A stretch of 46,457 nucleotides of DNA from Candidatus Roizmanbacteria bacterium RIFCSPHIGHO2_12_FULL_38_13 (lineage in GTDB: Bacteria > Patescibacteriota > Microgenomatia > UBA1406 > GWC2-37-13): positions 1,093 through 47,549 of the forward strand of contig MFZZ01000009.1 in the NCBI GenBank assembly GCA_001789555.1, given 5' to 3'. Below the pieces are notes generated by a model. The model saw only the letters and a program-made list of their open reading frames with translations, made no database searches and was not told where the DNA came from. Both the position numbers and the translations under genes were made by a program. Of this stretch, positions 17,501 to 27,052 are shown in pieces (the stretch's first letter is position 1; each line of letters begins with the position of its first letter).

Positions 17501-18683
17501 CATTGTTTTTAAAGCTATCAATAAACTTTATTTTGGAAAATTTCTCAAAAAACTTAACATTAACCTTTCTATTGTATGACACTTTCATAAATCTTTCAAA
17601 CCCATCTCGAAGTGCGGACGTTGTCTGCTTGTCAAAAAAAATTCCCGACATTTTTTCGCTGACTGTTTCCAAAGCTCCGCCCCCCAGATAGGCTATCACC
17701 GGACAGCCAAAAAACTGCGCTTCAAGTGCCACATATCCGAAATCTTCCTCCTGCAGCATGATGAGCGCTTTGGCATTTGAGTAAAGTTGTGCCAACTCAA
17801 GATCGGTGATATTTTCGAAAAAACGGATATTTTTTCCGGCTAGATTTTGGAGTTTTGGTTTTTGCGAACCTGTACCGACAATAATCAGCTGTTCTTTACG
17901 TTCATTAAAAAATTCAATCACAAGATCGACCATTTTGTAAGGCTCAAGTCGAGAGACTGCAAGATAATAATTTTCATGAATGTCATTGCGGACTTGATCC
18001 GGAATCTCCTTAGATCCTGAAATCAGCTTCGGCGAGGTTTCAGCGAGACGAGCGAGTTCAGGATGACAATTTAATGAATTTTTGAGACCGCTCCAATAAT
18101 CAATATCAAACGGCGGATACAAAATTTCGGACTCGCGTCGATAATATTTTTCACAGCGTTGAGCGACATTTTTTGAAATTGAAATAATCCGATCCGGCCT
18201 TTGTGCCGCCACATAGTCCCACTCTCTCAATTTTGACATATACGGCGATGTCATTCCCGCGAAGGCGGGAATCCAGTTTTTTGTATAAATATCATGCTGC
18301 GACCAAAGCCACCTCGTCGGAGTGAGTAAATAACAAATATGTTGCGTCCCTGGTTTGGTAATAATGCCTTTGGCAAAAGATGATGTAATAGAGATTAGCA
18401 GATCATAATGCGAAAAATCAAAACTTTCAAACGCATAAGAATAAAAAGGAAGAGAAAGGATTCTATTATTTTTTATGAAAGAAGGAAGTTTTTGAATAAA
18501 TGAAGTATGAATTTTACTATTCTTAAATCTTAAATCATAAATCCAAGTGGCTTTTTTCTCATCAACATACGAGGTAAACCAATCAGCTTCAGGAAACATT
18601 TCATGAAAAGTAAGAAGTACCCGCTCGACTCCACCCCACTTGTCAAGCCAATCATAGACTATAGCTATCTTTTTGCCCGTCAT
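17487..18683 (-). CDS. Family 4 glycosyltransferase, interrupted in-frame by two palindromic repeats
   Basis: AIVYDWLDKWGGVERVLLTF; YLAVSRLEPYKMVDLVIEFFN; GYVALEAQFFGCPVIAY. Confidence 0.9.
   Translation of the reverse strand: MTGKKIAIVYDWLDKWGGVERVLLTFHEMFPEADWFTSYVDEKKATWIYDLRFKNSKIHTSFIQKLPSFIKNNRILSLPFYSYAFESFDFSHYDLLISITSSFAKGIITKPGTQHICYLLTPTRWLWSQHDIYTKNWIPAFAGMTSPYMSKLREWDYVAAQRPDRIISISKNVAQRCEKYYRRESEILYPPFDIDYWSGLKNSLNCHPELARLAETSPKLISGSKEIPDQVRNDIHENYYLAVSRLEPYKMVDLVIEFFNERKEQLIIVGTGSQKPKLQNLAGKNIRFFENITDLELAQLYSNAKALIMLQEEDFGYVALEAQFFGCPVIAYLGGGALETVSEKMSGIFFDKQTTSALRDGFERFMKVSYNRKVNVKFFEKFSKIKFIDSFKNNVSRL
17982..18068. repeat. Composite palindromic element inside glycosyltransferase CDS
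   Basis: GTCATTGCGGACTTGATCCGGAATC...GATCCTGAAATCAG...GAGTTCAGGATGACA; head-to-head layout as at 19369 and 28174; encodes ISGSKEIPDQVRNDI. Confidence 0.75.
18250..18276. repeat. Palindromic repeat GTCATTCCCGCGAAGGCGGGAATCCAG inside CDS
   Basis: Encodes NWIPAFAGMT in the glycosyltransferase frame. Confidence 0.85.
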
Positions 18684-18714
18684 AACAAATTATACCTTAG
18701 TTATGAGGATAAAA

Positions 18715-19260
18715 TCAGAATGGATAGCCTTTTAATCCTTGCACTCCTTTGATCGCCGATATCTCTCCGGCTAGATTGTTGATGTGGCCGATGACGACCA
18801 TTGACAAAGCCCATGAAAGAGGTTTTTTTCCCATCCCCCACGAACTAAAATCGATTTCATCAGTCAAATTATCGTCTGTTAAGGTGTCCAGATATTTATC
18901 AGTGGCTGCGTAAACTGCTTTTGCATATGTACGTGCTTTGGCAAGATCGACTTTGACTTTTTTTGACCAGTCGGCATGTTGTTTTGACCAGTCATCACTC
19001 GGCCCCGGCATCGGCTCGCTAAATCCGGTTTTATCTTTATATTCAGACATAAAAAGAGGTTGCGTCTTGCCCAACATCGAGGCAAATCCGTCCTCACTAA
19101 AAACCGCGTGTCCATAGGCGGCGCCAACCGGCAAAGCCGTGCCAATTTTTTGAAAATGGGCATGATCCTCGCCTGTCCCTTCAATAGTACCTTCAAGCAC
19201 CTCGTGCGCCATAGCTAACTGTTCTTTGAGAAGTTTGATACATTTTTTGTTGTCTTCCAT
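18715..19260 (-). CDS. DinB-like / four-helix-bundle protein
   Basis: ORF; C-terminal MVVIGHINNLAGEISAIKGVQGLKGYPF pattern. Confidence 0.45.
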   Translation of the reverse strand: MEDNKKCIKLLKEQLAMAHEVLEGTIEGTGEDHAHFQKIGTALPVGAAYGHAVFSEDGFASMLGKTQPLFMSEYKDKTGFSEPMPGPSDDWSKQHADWSKKVKVDLAKARTYAKAVYAATDKYLDTLTDDNLTDEIDFSSWGMGKKPLSWALSMVVIGHINNLAGEISAIKGVQGLKGYPF

Positions 19261-19331
19261 AAAGTTTTAATAATTAGTAATTTTTAACAATAGTAGTATA
19301 AAGCAAGAGAGGATTGTTTTTCAAGATATCA

Positions 19332-19519
19332 ACCAATTTGTGAGAGTTCACGGTCTCTGACACAGGTTGTCATTCCCTCGAAGGAGGGAATCCAGACTAA
19401 ATATACCTTTATAGGGTATTAATGGACTAGATCCCCGTCTTCACGGGGATGACACAAAATATTAATTGACATGTTATGATACAGTTTTGTCAAGATTTGT
19501 GAACTCTTACACCAATTTG
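19332..19519. mobile_element. MITE-like element with inverted ends and flanking direct repeat ACCAATTT(G)
   Basis: ACCAATTT | GTGAGAGTTCAC ... GTGAACTCTTAC | ACCAATTT; element about 19340-19510, carrying two head-to-head palindromes (19369-19453). Confidence 0.65.
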
Positions 19520-19528
19520 CTTTGAGGT

Positions 19529-19942
19529 TTACCTTCCACACAACAAAATCTTATCCTCGGTCATCCTGTAATCGTACTCTTTTCCATCAAGTTCCAAAAC
19601 AACACGATATCCAGGCTTTATAGGTGCAAGACTGATATATACCGTCGGACAGCCCAGCTCTATATCAGTATACGTTCTTTTTTCAAAAGACTTGACTGTT
19701 ATCATCTGTGGCTTGATGCGGTCATCTGTGGTGAGTAGCTCATTTATAGCTATATCTGCAATCCGCTGTTTATCGGTATTGAGATCGCCATAGTTTGCTC
19801 CCGTACTTTTTTGGTTTGTTTGATTTTGAATGCTTTGTCCTTGGTTGTTATAAAATTTCGACTTCAAAAATTTGTACCCAAAATTGAGTAAAACAATGAT
19901 TATTACGATCAGTAAAACTCTATACAAATTAACTTTTTTCAT
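19529..19942 (-). CDS. Hypothetical single-TM protein, paralogue of next gene
   Basis: TM then YGDLNTDKQRIADIAINELL...KEYDYRMTEDKILLCGR. Confidence 0.6.
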   Translation of the reverse strand: MKKVNLYRVLLIVIIIVLLNFGYKFLKSKFYNNQGQSIQNQTNQKSTGANYGDLNTDKQRIADIAINELLTTDDRIKPQMITVKSFEKRTYTDIELGCPTVYISLAPIKPGYRVVLELDGKEYDYRMTEDKILLCGR

Positions 19943-19952
19943 ACATTCTCAA

Positions 19953-20390
19953 CTACTTCTCACACAAAATAATATTCTTCTCATCTGTCAGTCTGTAGTC
20001 GTACTCATTGCCTTGAGCCTCGAGAATGACCTGATATCCCGGCGTTATAACCTGGGCATATGACATGCCTTCTTGAGGACAGCCAAGCGATGCATCGCTG
20101 AATTCTTTTTCCTCAAAATTGATGACTGAAATCATGGGAGGCGTGATACCTTCTGAATTATTAAGAAGATTTCCAACTGCGATGTCGACGATTTTTATTT
20201 GTTCCTCTGTAAGATCACCATAGTTAGGGTTAAAACCGGCAGGGTCGCCATTGGTTTTATCCTGAATGGGAGTAGGTGTTAATGTTTCCTCGTCTGCGAT
20301 CGTACCGGAACTTAGTGAAAAAAATATAAATACCATAAAACCGACGATGACTATTACGGCAAGAGTGAGATTTATATTTTCGCGGGTCAT
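19953..20390 (-). CDS. Hypothetical single-TM protein, paralogue of previous gene
   Basis: TM then YGDLTEEQIKIVDIAVGNLL...NEYDYRLTDEKNIILCEK. Confidence 0.6.
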   Translation of the reverse strand: MTRENINLTLAVIVIVGFMVFIFFSLSSGTIADEETLTPTPIQDKTNGDPAGFNPNYGDLTEEQIKIVDIAVGNLLNNSEGITPPMISVINFEEKEFSDASLGCPQEGMSYAQVITPGYQVILEAQGNEYDYRLTDEKNIILCEK

Positions 20391-20426
20391 AAACTTTATT
20401 TTAACAAATAAATTGAGGTTAAGACA

Positions 20427-20945
20427 TCAGTATCTTACTAATCTTGACAAGTCTGTCAATAGTCTTGCGTCAACTTCAGGCTGAACTCTATAGCAACTGT
20501 TATGACCACGAAAATATAAATTATTTATTAGCAGTTTTTGACCTGTCGGTACGATTATTTGTGGTGATAAAGGTAACCCAAAAGCTAGGACTTTTCCCGG
20601 CACATCTTCTGCTACCGCCGATAAATTACTTACTTTTGTGCTATACCAAAAAGATATTCTCTCATCGTCAGGTAAACTATAACGCAAATAATATGCTGCA
20701 TCACGATCTGCTAGCCAAACTTCGTTTAAAGGATATTGACCGCCTGTACTTTCGATTGCTTCCTGGAGTTCTTTTAAAGATTTATTGTAGTAATTTAAAT
20801 GCATCCTCATGCTCTCAAGCATTTCTGTAAAATTTGATCCTGTCTGATTGGATGACAATAAATGTTGAATCAACCAAAATGCATACTTATGGTCGATCAT
20901 ATCACTATAAGCTTGATCAAAATCAACTCTTCTCCCTTCTTTCAT
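20427..20945 (-). CDS. Hypothetical protein
   Basis: 172 aa ORF, no family recognised. Confidence 0.5.
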   Translation of the reverse strand: MKEGRRVDFDQAYSDMIDHKYAFWLIQHLLSSNQTGSNFTEMLESMRMHLNYYNKSLKELQEAIESTGGQYPLNEVWLADRDAAYYLRYSLPDDERISFWYSTKVSNLSAVAEDVPGKVLAFGLPLSPQIIVPTGQKLLINNLYFRGHNSCYRVQPEVDARLLTDLSRLVRY

Positions 20946-20987
20946 GCAGTTATTATACTATGGGTTCATTAATTGAATTTTTCACTA

Positions 20988-21791
20988 TCATTTACTTGCA
21001 TAAAATCCATGCATATGTGAAGGCATCATACCTTTCAGCAACTGCATACAGTCTGCAGTAATTTCACGCGGATTGAAGTTATAACTTAACTGATCCATAG
21101 GTACTCCCTGTCCGATCCTGATCTCCAAAGGATCCAACGGTCTTTTTGAATATTTCCAGTTGAAACTTCGACTGAATTTTCCTGTAGGTATAATAGCCGC
21201 TGGAACTATGATTGCTGGCGGACTTTCAGAAGTGCTATTAAGTAAATAGTCTATTATTACATGTCCTACTCCGAGTCTTGCTCTTTGAAGTTTCCCATCT
21301 TTGCTCCTTGTGCCCTCTGGGGGATACATGAGTAATCCTCCAGGTGTATGTAGAGTACGATTAGTAATGTAAAATGCCAGATCTCTCAATCTCTTTGTCA
21401 GTTCTGGATCATATTTGCCGGTATCATATCCTTGTACCAATAAAGGCCTCTCAACTCCTATATATGGGAGTGCGTGTAATACTGCTGCATTAAAAAAACC
21501 TTCCCTTCCGTCAAACTGCTTTTTACCCACCGGCGCCGTTAACCGCTGTATAGATGTCCCCAGAGCATCGATCAGATATGCTTGCTCTAGAGGGATATCG
21601 TCTCCGGATAAATGATTTGGTATTACAAGCGCCGAGCCACCCCTGTCAAGATGTGCTCCAAGAGCCATTGTATTTTCGCGTGTTTCATCGGAAACTATAA
21701 TATCTGGGTAAGCATATTTTTCGGCTGCCCACCATAAAGTTTTCCCGACAACTGTTCGCCAATGACTTCGAGCATGTTCAAGTGGATTCAT
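20988..21791 (-). CDS. PlsC-like lysophospholipid acyltransferase
   Basis: VIPNHLSGDD (NHx4D) and YPPEGTRS motifs. Confidence 0.75.
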   Translation of the reverse strand: MNPLEHARSHWRTVVGKTLWWAAEKYAYPDIIVSDETRENTMALGAHLDRGGSALVIPNHLSGDDIPLEQAYLIDALGTSIQRLTAPVGKKQFDGREGFFNAAVLHALPYIGVERPLLVQGYDTGKYDPELTKRLRDLAFYITNRTLHTPGGLLMYPPEGTRSKDGKLQRARLGVGHVIIDYLLNSTSESPPAIIVPAAIIPTGKFSRSFNWKYSKRPLDPLEIRIGQGVPMDQLSYNFNPREITADCMQLLKGMMPSHMHGFYASK

Positions 21792-21886
21792 CAGGACTAT
21801 TGTACTTTAAGATCTAAAAAAAGCGTAAGTATTATATTATTTTTCAAAGCCCTACGCCATCTATCTTGTATTCTGAAGTAAACTGT

Positions 21887-23125
21887 ATGTATTTAAATAT
21901 AAATATGGGTGAATCATCAGAACATCCTCGTCCAAAGGAAAAGAAAAAATCTTCGCAGAAGCTAAGACTTGTTCAAAAAGAAACAAAAAAGCAACCAGTT
22001 TATAAAAATAGTTCTCCGCTACCATCACATTTCACAAGAAGACAATTTCTTCGTTTAGGTGGAGCTACTGCTGCGACAGCTGTAATAGCTGCTGCTGGCT
22101 ATGCAGTTTCACAAGATCAAGGAGCTGGTACTCCGACAGAACTGGCTAAAGCAACTGCGGAACTTGCTGAAGAATACCCTGTAGAAAAATACGACATAAT
22201 TGTAGCCGAATTAAAAGCTCTCGAGAGTAAATATCCACCGGGTGTCATGCCCAATGTTGAGGATCCGGAATTTATAAAAGATGCAAAAAATACCTTAAAA
22301 CTTACTTACAGCATGTGTAACTTAGCAATTCCAGAATGGACATCCGAAAGTATATATGACGATTCTGAACTTTATTTTACTCAAGAAAAATTTATTGAAA
22401 AAGCTAACACCTATGACCCAACAGGTCAACTTGCTGGGACAATAGCAGGACAAGTTGGAGCTGTAGTATTTGAAAATGCTAATACGCATAAAATTTTATT
22501 TAATACATTTGAGCCTGTGGGACTTGCTACTGTAGGTAGATCTGGTCTGGGTCCTCTTTCTTATCTTCGAAATACTGCTGCACATGAATGGGGTCATTAT
22601 GTAGAACGTCAACAGTTAATTCCTGAAGATAAAATTTTTGTATTTGATAACTTGGAATATACGACAACAGATGGTGCTGCATTTGCACCAAAACCAGCTA
22701 CTGATGGCACTGCTCAAGGAAGACTTTTATCTGGTTTGGAGGAAGCTCTAGTAGATGAAGAAATGAGGGAAGTACAAATGAAAGAAGGTTTTGATCTTAT
22801 TCAACAGCCCACTTATACTGAATACGGTCGTCGTTTAGATGAATTATATAGAATGGTAGGTCAAAATCGACATCAACATAAGGAATTATTATATAAATTA
22901 AGAAAGGAGGGTGATCCTATAGGAATTCTATCTCAATTTTCTGGCTTTGCAGACAAATCCAAAGTATTACCAGAAAGAGATAAGCTACGTTGGGGAGTTG
23001 CTACTTTTGAATTTACACTAAGAGGAATGGATGTATATCGAGATATGCTATTAAATGATCCTACTACAATAAGTCAGGTCGCCTTGGCTCCGCCACAGCC
23101 GACTTATACTGCGATGCGAATTTAA
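21887..23125 (+). CDS. Putative Tat-exported zinc-metallopeptidase-like protein
   Basis: TRRQFLRLGGATAATAVIAAAGYA twin-arginine signal; AAHEWGHYVE (HExxH). Start uncertain (21866 TTG, 21887 or 21905 ATG). Confidence 0.65.
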   Translation: MYLNINMGESSEHPRPKEKKKSSQKLRLVQKETKKQPVYKNSSPLPSHFTRRQFLRLGGATAATAVIAAAGYAVSQDQGAGTPTELAKATAELAEEYPVEKYDIIVAELKALESKYPPGVMPNVEDPEFIKDAKNTLKLTYSMCNLAIPEWTSESIYDDSELYFTQEKFIEKANTYDPTGQLAGTIAGQVGAVVFENANTHKILFNTFEPVGLATVGRSGLGPLSYLRNTAAHEWGHYVERQQLIPEDKIFVFDNLEYTTTDGAAFAPKPATDGTAQGRLLSGLEEALVDEEMREVQMKEGFDLIQQPTYTEYGRRLDELYRMVGQNRHQHKELLYKLRKEGDPIGILSQFSGFADKSKVLPERDKLRWGVATFEFTLRGMDVYRDMLLNDPTTISQVALAPPQPTYTAMRI

Positions 23126-23191
23126 GATTTCCGGCATAGTAAAAGTATTATATTGATTATTTGGGAGGGTGGAAAATCGAAGATAAATTAT

Positions 23192-24007
23192 TTAATTTTT
23201 GTGAATTTTCTCTATTGTTTTTGTGATTATTTCAAAAATTTGTTCCATTGTATGTGATTGCCCTGAGAGATGATCCCATAATTCTGATGATATCAATACT
23301 TCTTTCGGGCTAAAAAACTTTTTAAACTCTACAAGGTAATTGAAAAATCTTTCTTTATCATAACTTATAGCATCTTTTGCAGTTGGATCGAACGGGAAAC
23401 CTATAAAATATTTTATATCTTTACTTGGATTAAGTTTCTTAAACGCAGCTTTTGCGTACAAGATTTTTTGTTTTTCACCTCTACCTTCCCCTGAATTTGG
23501 TCTAACTGATTTAAGTTCAATTCCTTCTATGTAATTTTTAGTTTCTAAATAATTATCTACAGTAAATTCTAGCGCATTTACTTCATTTTCATCATGTTTA
23601 AATTTAAAGATTTGCTCGTTCTCTTTTACCAAATTTGGAGATCTTACTTTATGTCCAGCTTTTAATTCTCGTACGATATTTTCAATATTTGCAGCCTGAG
23701 ATACTTTTACTTTTAAGGTAAATTCCTGTGTAAACTTTCTTTTGTAGCCTCCCGAAAGAATATGCGCTAAAGATTCATACCCACTTCCAAGTGAAGTACT
23801 TAGTCCATGAAGCCAACTCGCTATTGCAATTAAATGCGGAGTCGTTATCTTAATATTTCGCAACTCTTTATCAAAGGTTTTCAATATTATGTCATGAAAA
23901 GGAGCGTTCCTATTCTGCTGATCAATTTTTGGGAATTTACTTACTCTAGAAATTGATATAGCTTTTATTACCTCTGAAATTCTATTTTTTTGATCTTCAG
24001 ATAACAT
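23192..24007 (-). CDS. Putative type II restriction endonuclease, TdeIII-like
   Basis: RNAPFHDIIL, ELKSVRPNSGEGRGEKQKIL; adjacent to a DNA methyltransferase. Confidence 0.55.
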   Translation of the reverse strand: MLSEDQKNRISEVIKAISISRVSKFPKIDQQNRNAPFHDIILKTFDKELRNIKITTPHLIAIASWLHGLSTSLGSGYESLAHILSGGYKRKFTQEFTLKVKVSQAANIENIVRELKAGHKVRSPNLVKENEQIFKFKHDENEVNALEFTVDNYLETKNYIEGIELKSVRPNSGEGRGEKQKILYAKAAFKKLNPSKDIKYFIGFPFDPTAKDAISYDKERFFNYLVEFKKFFSPKEVLISSELWDHLSGQSHTMEQIFEIITKTIEKIHKN

Positions 24008-24008
24008 A

Positions 24009-25589
24009 TTATTTTTTTTTAAAATGAAATATGATTTCAGAATAAGGAGACTTATCTCTCTCTGTTCTATTCAAAACTGGTCTTTTAAATGTATTGATAA
24101 TTTTTAATCCTGATTTTTCAGCTATTCTAGGATATAAATTATATTTGTCGTTTGCAACAAGTAAAATATTAAAATCGTCTGCTAAGTATTTTTTACAATT
24201 TAAAAGAACTTCAGAAATACCTTCAATATAAGATTTTTTTGCTTCCTCACCTTGACCTTTATAAAGAGGTCCTATTTCTAATTCATCTTTTCTCTTGAAT
24301 CCAAATAAATCATATGCATAGGCATGCTGTTCATGATAGTCTATTTGCCCTACATACGGTGGCGAGGTAAAAATTCCACTTATTTTTTGTTTCTTGAATA
24401 TTTCATAAAGATGTTTATCTCGTTTCTTTAATTCCTCTTCAATGTTAACAGTTCTAGAATCTGAAGAAATAACTGAAAATCTTGCATTTGTCTTAATTTT
24501 CTTAAACTCTTGCAAGCGGCTAAGAGTGTCATTTGCATATCTTGCAAACCAATATTTAATCGAAAATAAAGGTTTACAAATTTTTTTATGCTTATAACAA
24601 TAATATGTTGCCAATTGTGGTTCTATTAGAGTAGCTAGATCAGAATGAGTAGTGGCCCGGCAAGATCTTATTGTCCTACTAAGAACAACGGCTATAATAC
24701 GCCTGTTATTTCTATTCTTGATTTTTTTTACTAAACTGAAAGCAAAATCTATTTCGTCTCGTACGTTTTTAATATACCATTTATCTAAAAAAGATTTATC
24801 AAACTGTTGTTTTAACTTAATATTATATTTCTTTACAAGGTTGTTGTAAATATTTAAAAATTCATGCTCATTTATCCTTGCGTACTTATTTTCATTAATG
24901 ACTCCCTTGTTTAAATCATATTTAAATTTAGGAGACGGAAAAAATCTTGAATTGAATTCATAAAGCTTATTATAAAGCTCCCGCTCAAAATTATTTATAT
25001 TTTCATTCGTTTCAAAAGTGGTAATTCTATATATAATGTGCTCAATTTCTTTTTCTAAAGAATTAAAGTCATAATCGTTTAGCTTAACTTCAGTTATCAA
25101 ACTATTAAATCTGGAAATATCTACACCCACAGAGTGCATCCCCAACTCATTACCTTGGACTAATGTTGTTCCAGATCCTGCAAATGGATCAAGAATTATG
25201 TCTCCTTTGCTAAAATAAATCTTTTTTTTAAAATTATCAGTATGATCGTCAATAAAATATCCAACAAGTTGAGGAATAAACTTACCTTTATAAGGATGGA
25301 GTCTATGAACATGTTTTGTAGTGTCTTTCTCTCTCAAGTGATCAAATGAAAGCTCCCAATTTAAATCTTGCCCTAATTTTTTTTTCCAATTTATTTCACG
25401 AAAACCATTAAACGATTTATAGTAACCCTTTAGATCTTCAATATTTACTAATGTACCTCCATTATCTCCATGCTTTTTTATTTTTCCATACTGGATAAGG
25501 TAAGAAATATTAGATGAAGTAATATCTCGTGATAAATATTCACTTGCCCATTTGCTTGCTTCATTGATGGATACTAAATTCTGACTCAT
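24009..25589 (-). CDS. DNA methyltransferase (N4-C/N6-A type), HTH-like N-terminus
   Basis: LHPYKGKFIPQLVGYFI, ILDPFAGSGTTLVQG (motif I), TSPPYVGQIDY (motif IV). Confidence 0.88.
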   Translation of the reverse strand: MSQNLVSINEASKWASEYLSRDITSSNISYLIQYGKIKKHGDNGGTLVNIEDLKGYYKSFNGFREINWKKKLGQDLNWELSFDHLREKDTTKHVHRLHPYKGKFIPQLVGYFIDDHTDNFKKKIYFSKGDIILDPFAGSGTTLVQGNELGMHSVGVDISRFNSLITEVKLNDYDFNSLEKEIEHIIYRITTFETNENINNFERELYNKLYEFNSRFFPSPKFKYDLNKGVINENKYARINEHEFLNIYNNLVKKYNIKLKQQFDKSFLDKWYIKNVRDEIDFAFSLVKKIKNRNNRRIIAVVLSRTIRSCRATTHSDLATLIEPQLATYYCYKHKKICKPLFSIKYWFARYANDTLSRLQEFKKIKTNARFSVISSDSRTVNIEEELKKRDKHLYEIFKKQKISGIFTSPPYVGQIDYHEQHAYAYDLFGFKRKDELEIGPLYKGQGEEAKKSYIEGISEVLLNCKKYLADDFNILLVANDKYNLYPRIAEKSGLKIINTFKRPVLNRTERDKSPYSEIIFHFKKK

Positions 25590-25992
25590 ATTGATTTATT
25601 GTAACAAAATCTACAATAGAATTTATGTTATTACATCATAGAACAATTCTCACCCTCTCCTAAAATAATAAATCGCCGAGCAATGGCAAGGGTTACCGCA
25701 TAATTGTGAGAATGCTATCAAATCCGAGATTAGTAAAAAGCGGTTGAGATGAATCAGATTCGATAAATATTTGTTCCGCCATTTCAAGTATATTTTACAA
25801 CAACGTTGCATCATAGGAGTTCGACCGAGCGCCGATGCCAGTCTTTTTTCAATACTAGCTTAATGGCTCCTCTATCGTTTTTTTCGATCAAGTCGGAAAA
25901 AGGATGGGACCTGCAGATTACAAATAGAACCGCAACTCCAGGAGCAATAATCACTATCACTATGCCACGAAACGATAGAAACACTTCATAAC

Positions 25993-26025
25993 AAAAAAAC
26001 AACCCACCCTTTCAGGTGAGTTGTT
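25993..26025 (-). terminator. Intrinsic terminator downstream of 26062-26514 gene
   Basis: Minus strand ACAACTCACC-TGAAAG-GGTGGGTTGT + T7. Confidence 0.85.
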
Positions 26026-26061
26026 AAACTAATTAAATTAGTTTATGTGAATCTGACACAC

Positions 26062-26514
26062 TTATGGGTGAATCTGTGAACCTTGTCCACCAATTGAGTA
26101 AACGTATGGAGTTGCTCCATAAGCATCGTCTGCATCAAATCGATCTCCCCATATCTCAACGTATCCGTTGGAACATTTTGTGTTATTAAAGACTGTTCCA
26201 AAATCAAGATAAGGTGTTTGTCCATAGTCACCAGACCATTTTACGAGTATTTTGCATGTACCGTAATCCGCAGGATAACCGAAAAGTGTGGCGGGGCCAT
26301 TTAATGTATAAATTCCCTGCTCCTCACCAGAATTACCGATAGGCTTACAACCATACAATTCAGCTCGTGTTCCTGTTCCAAGAATACCGTAAGGATCAGT
26401 TACAGTCGTACTACAATCTATGTCTGCACTTGGATTAGCCGCAAATGACGGAATAGCCATGCCAAGCATCACTGCAGTTGCAGTTGCTCCTATTAATATT
26501 TTTTTGAAATTCAT
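26062..26514 (-). CDS. Small secreted protein with signal peptide
   Basis: MNFKKILIGATATAVMLGMAIPSFAANPSADIDC; AAGGAGGTG Shine-Dalgarno upstream. Confidence 0.7.
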   Translation of the reverse strand: MNFKKILIGATATAVMLGMAIPSFAANPSADIDCSTTVTDPYGILGTGTRAELYGCKPIGNSGEEQGIYTLNGPATLFGYPADYGTCKILVKWSGDYGQTPYLDFGTVFNNTKCSNGYVEIWGDRFDADDAYGATPYVYSIGGQGSQIHP

Positions 26515-26727
26515 TTTTTTTCACCTCCTTTCTTTTTCATAGTAAAAAAAGTATACTATATTCGATGTTACTATGTTTCGATTTCTTACCTATTTCCTAA
26601 ATATCATGTATAATGTAGGGTATATACGTGAACCAACTTCTAAAATGCTTTCTAATAAATACGTTTTAAAGGAACTTCAATGTATTTTTAATCATTCAAA
26701 CTAATGTGAAAGGAGGTGTTAGCAATA

Positions 26728-27033
26728 ATGGATAAAAACAAACTATTTGTAGGCAGTCTGCCTTGGTCTGTTACTGGTGACCAGCTACGTGAACTTTTCG
26801 CAACATATGGCGAAATCACAGACGCAGTCGTCATCTCTGACCGAGATACAGGACGCTCAAAAGGATTTGGGTTCGTAACATTTGCTTCCGAAGAAAGTGC
26901 CCAAAAAGCACTTGAAATGGACGGCAAAGAAGTAGAAGGACGAACAATCGTCGTCAACGTCGCCAAACCTCGTGTTGATCGTGGAGGATTTAGAGGAGGC
27001 AATCGTAGTGGTGGTTTTAGACGAGATCGATAA
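26728..27033 (+). CDS. RRM RNA-binding protein with Gly/Arg-rich tail
   Basis: KLFVGSLPWSVTGDQLRELF, SKGFGFVTF; tail GGFRGGNRSGGFRRDR; AAAGGAGGTG upstream. Confidence 0.93.
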   Translation: MDKNKLFVGSLPWSVTGDQLRELFATYGEITDAVVISDRDTGRSKGFGFVTFASEESAQKALEMDGKEVEGRTIVVNVAKPRVDRGGFRGGNRSGGFRRDR

Positions 27034-27052
27034 AATCAAAACAACAATAAAA

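Noticed and set aside
25625-25695. Inverted repeat ATTCTCAC...GTGAGAAT upstream of the methyltransferase
   Set aside because: Only 8 bp over a wide gap with no supporting context.
25811-26002. 63-aa minus ORF with a hydrophobic stretch
   Set aside because: TTG start lies in the T-run of a terminator, no Shine-Dalgarno, overlaps another ORF; not supportable as a gene.
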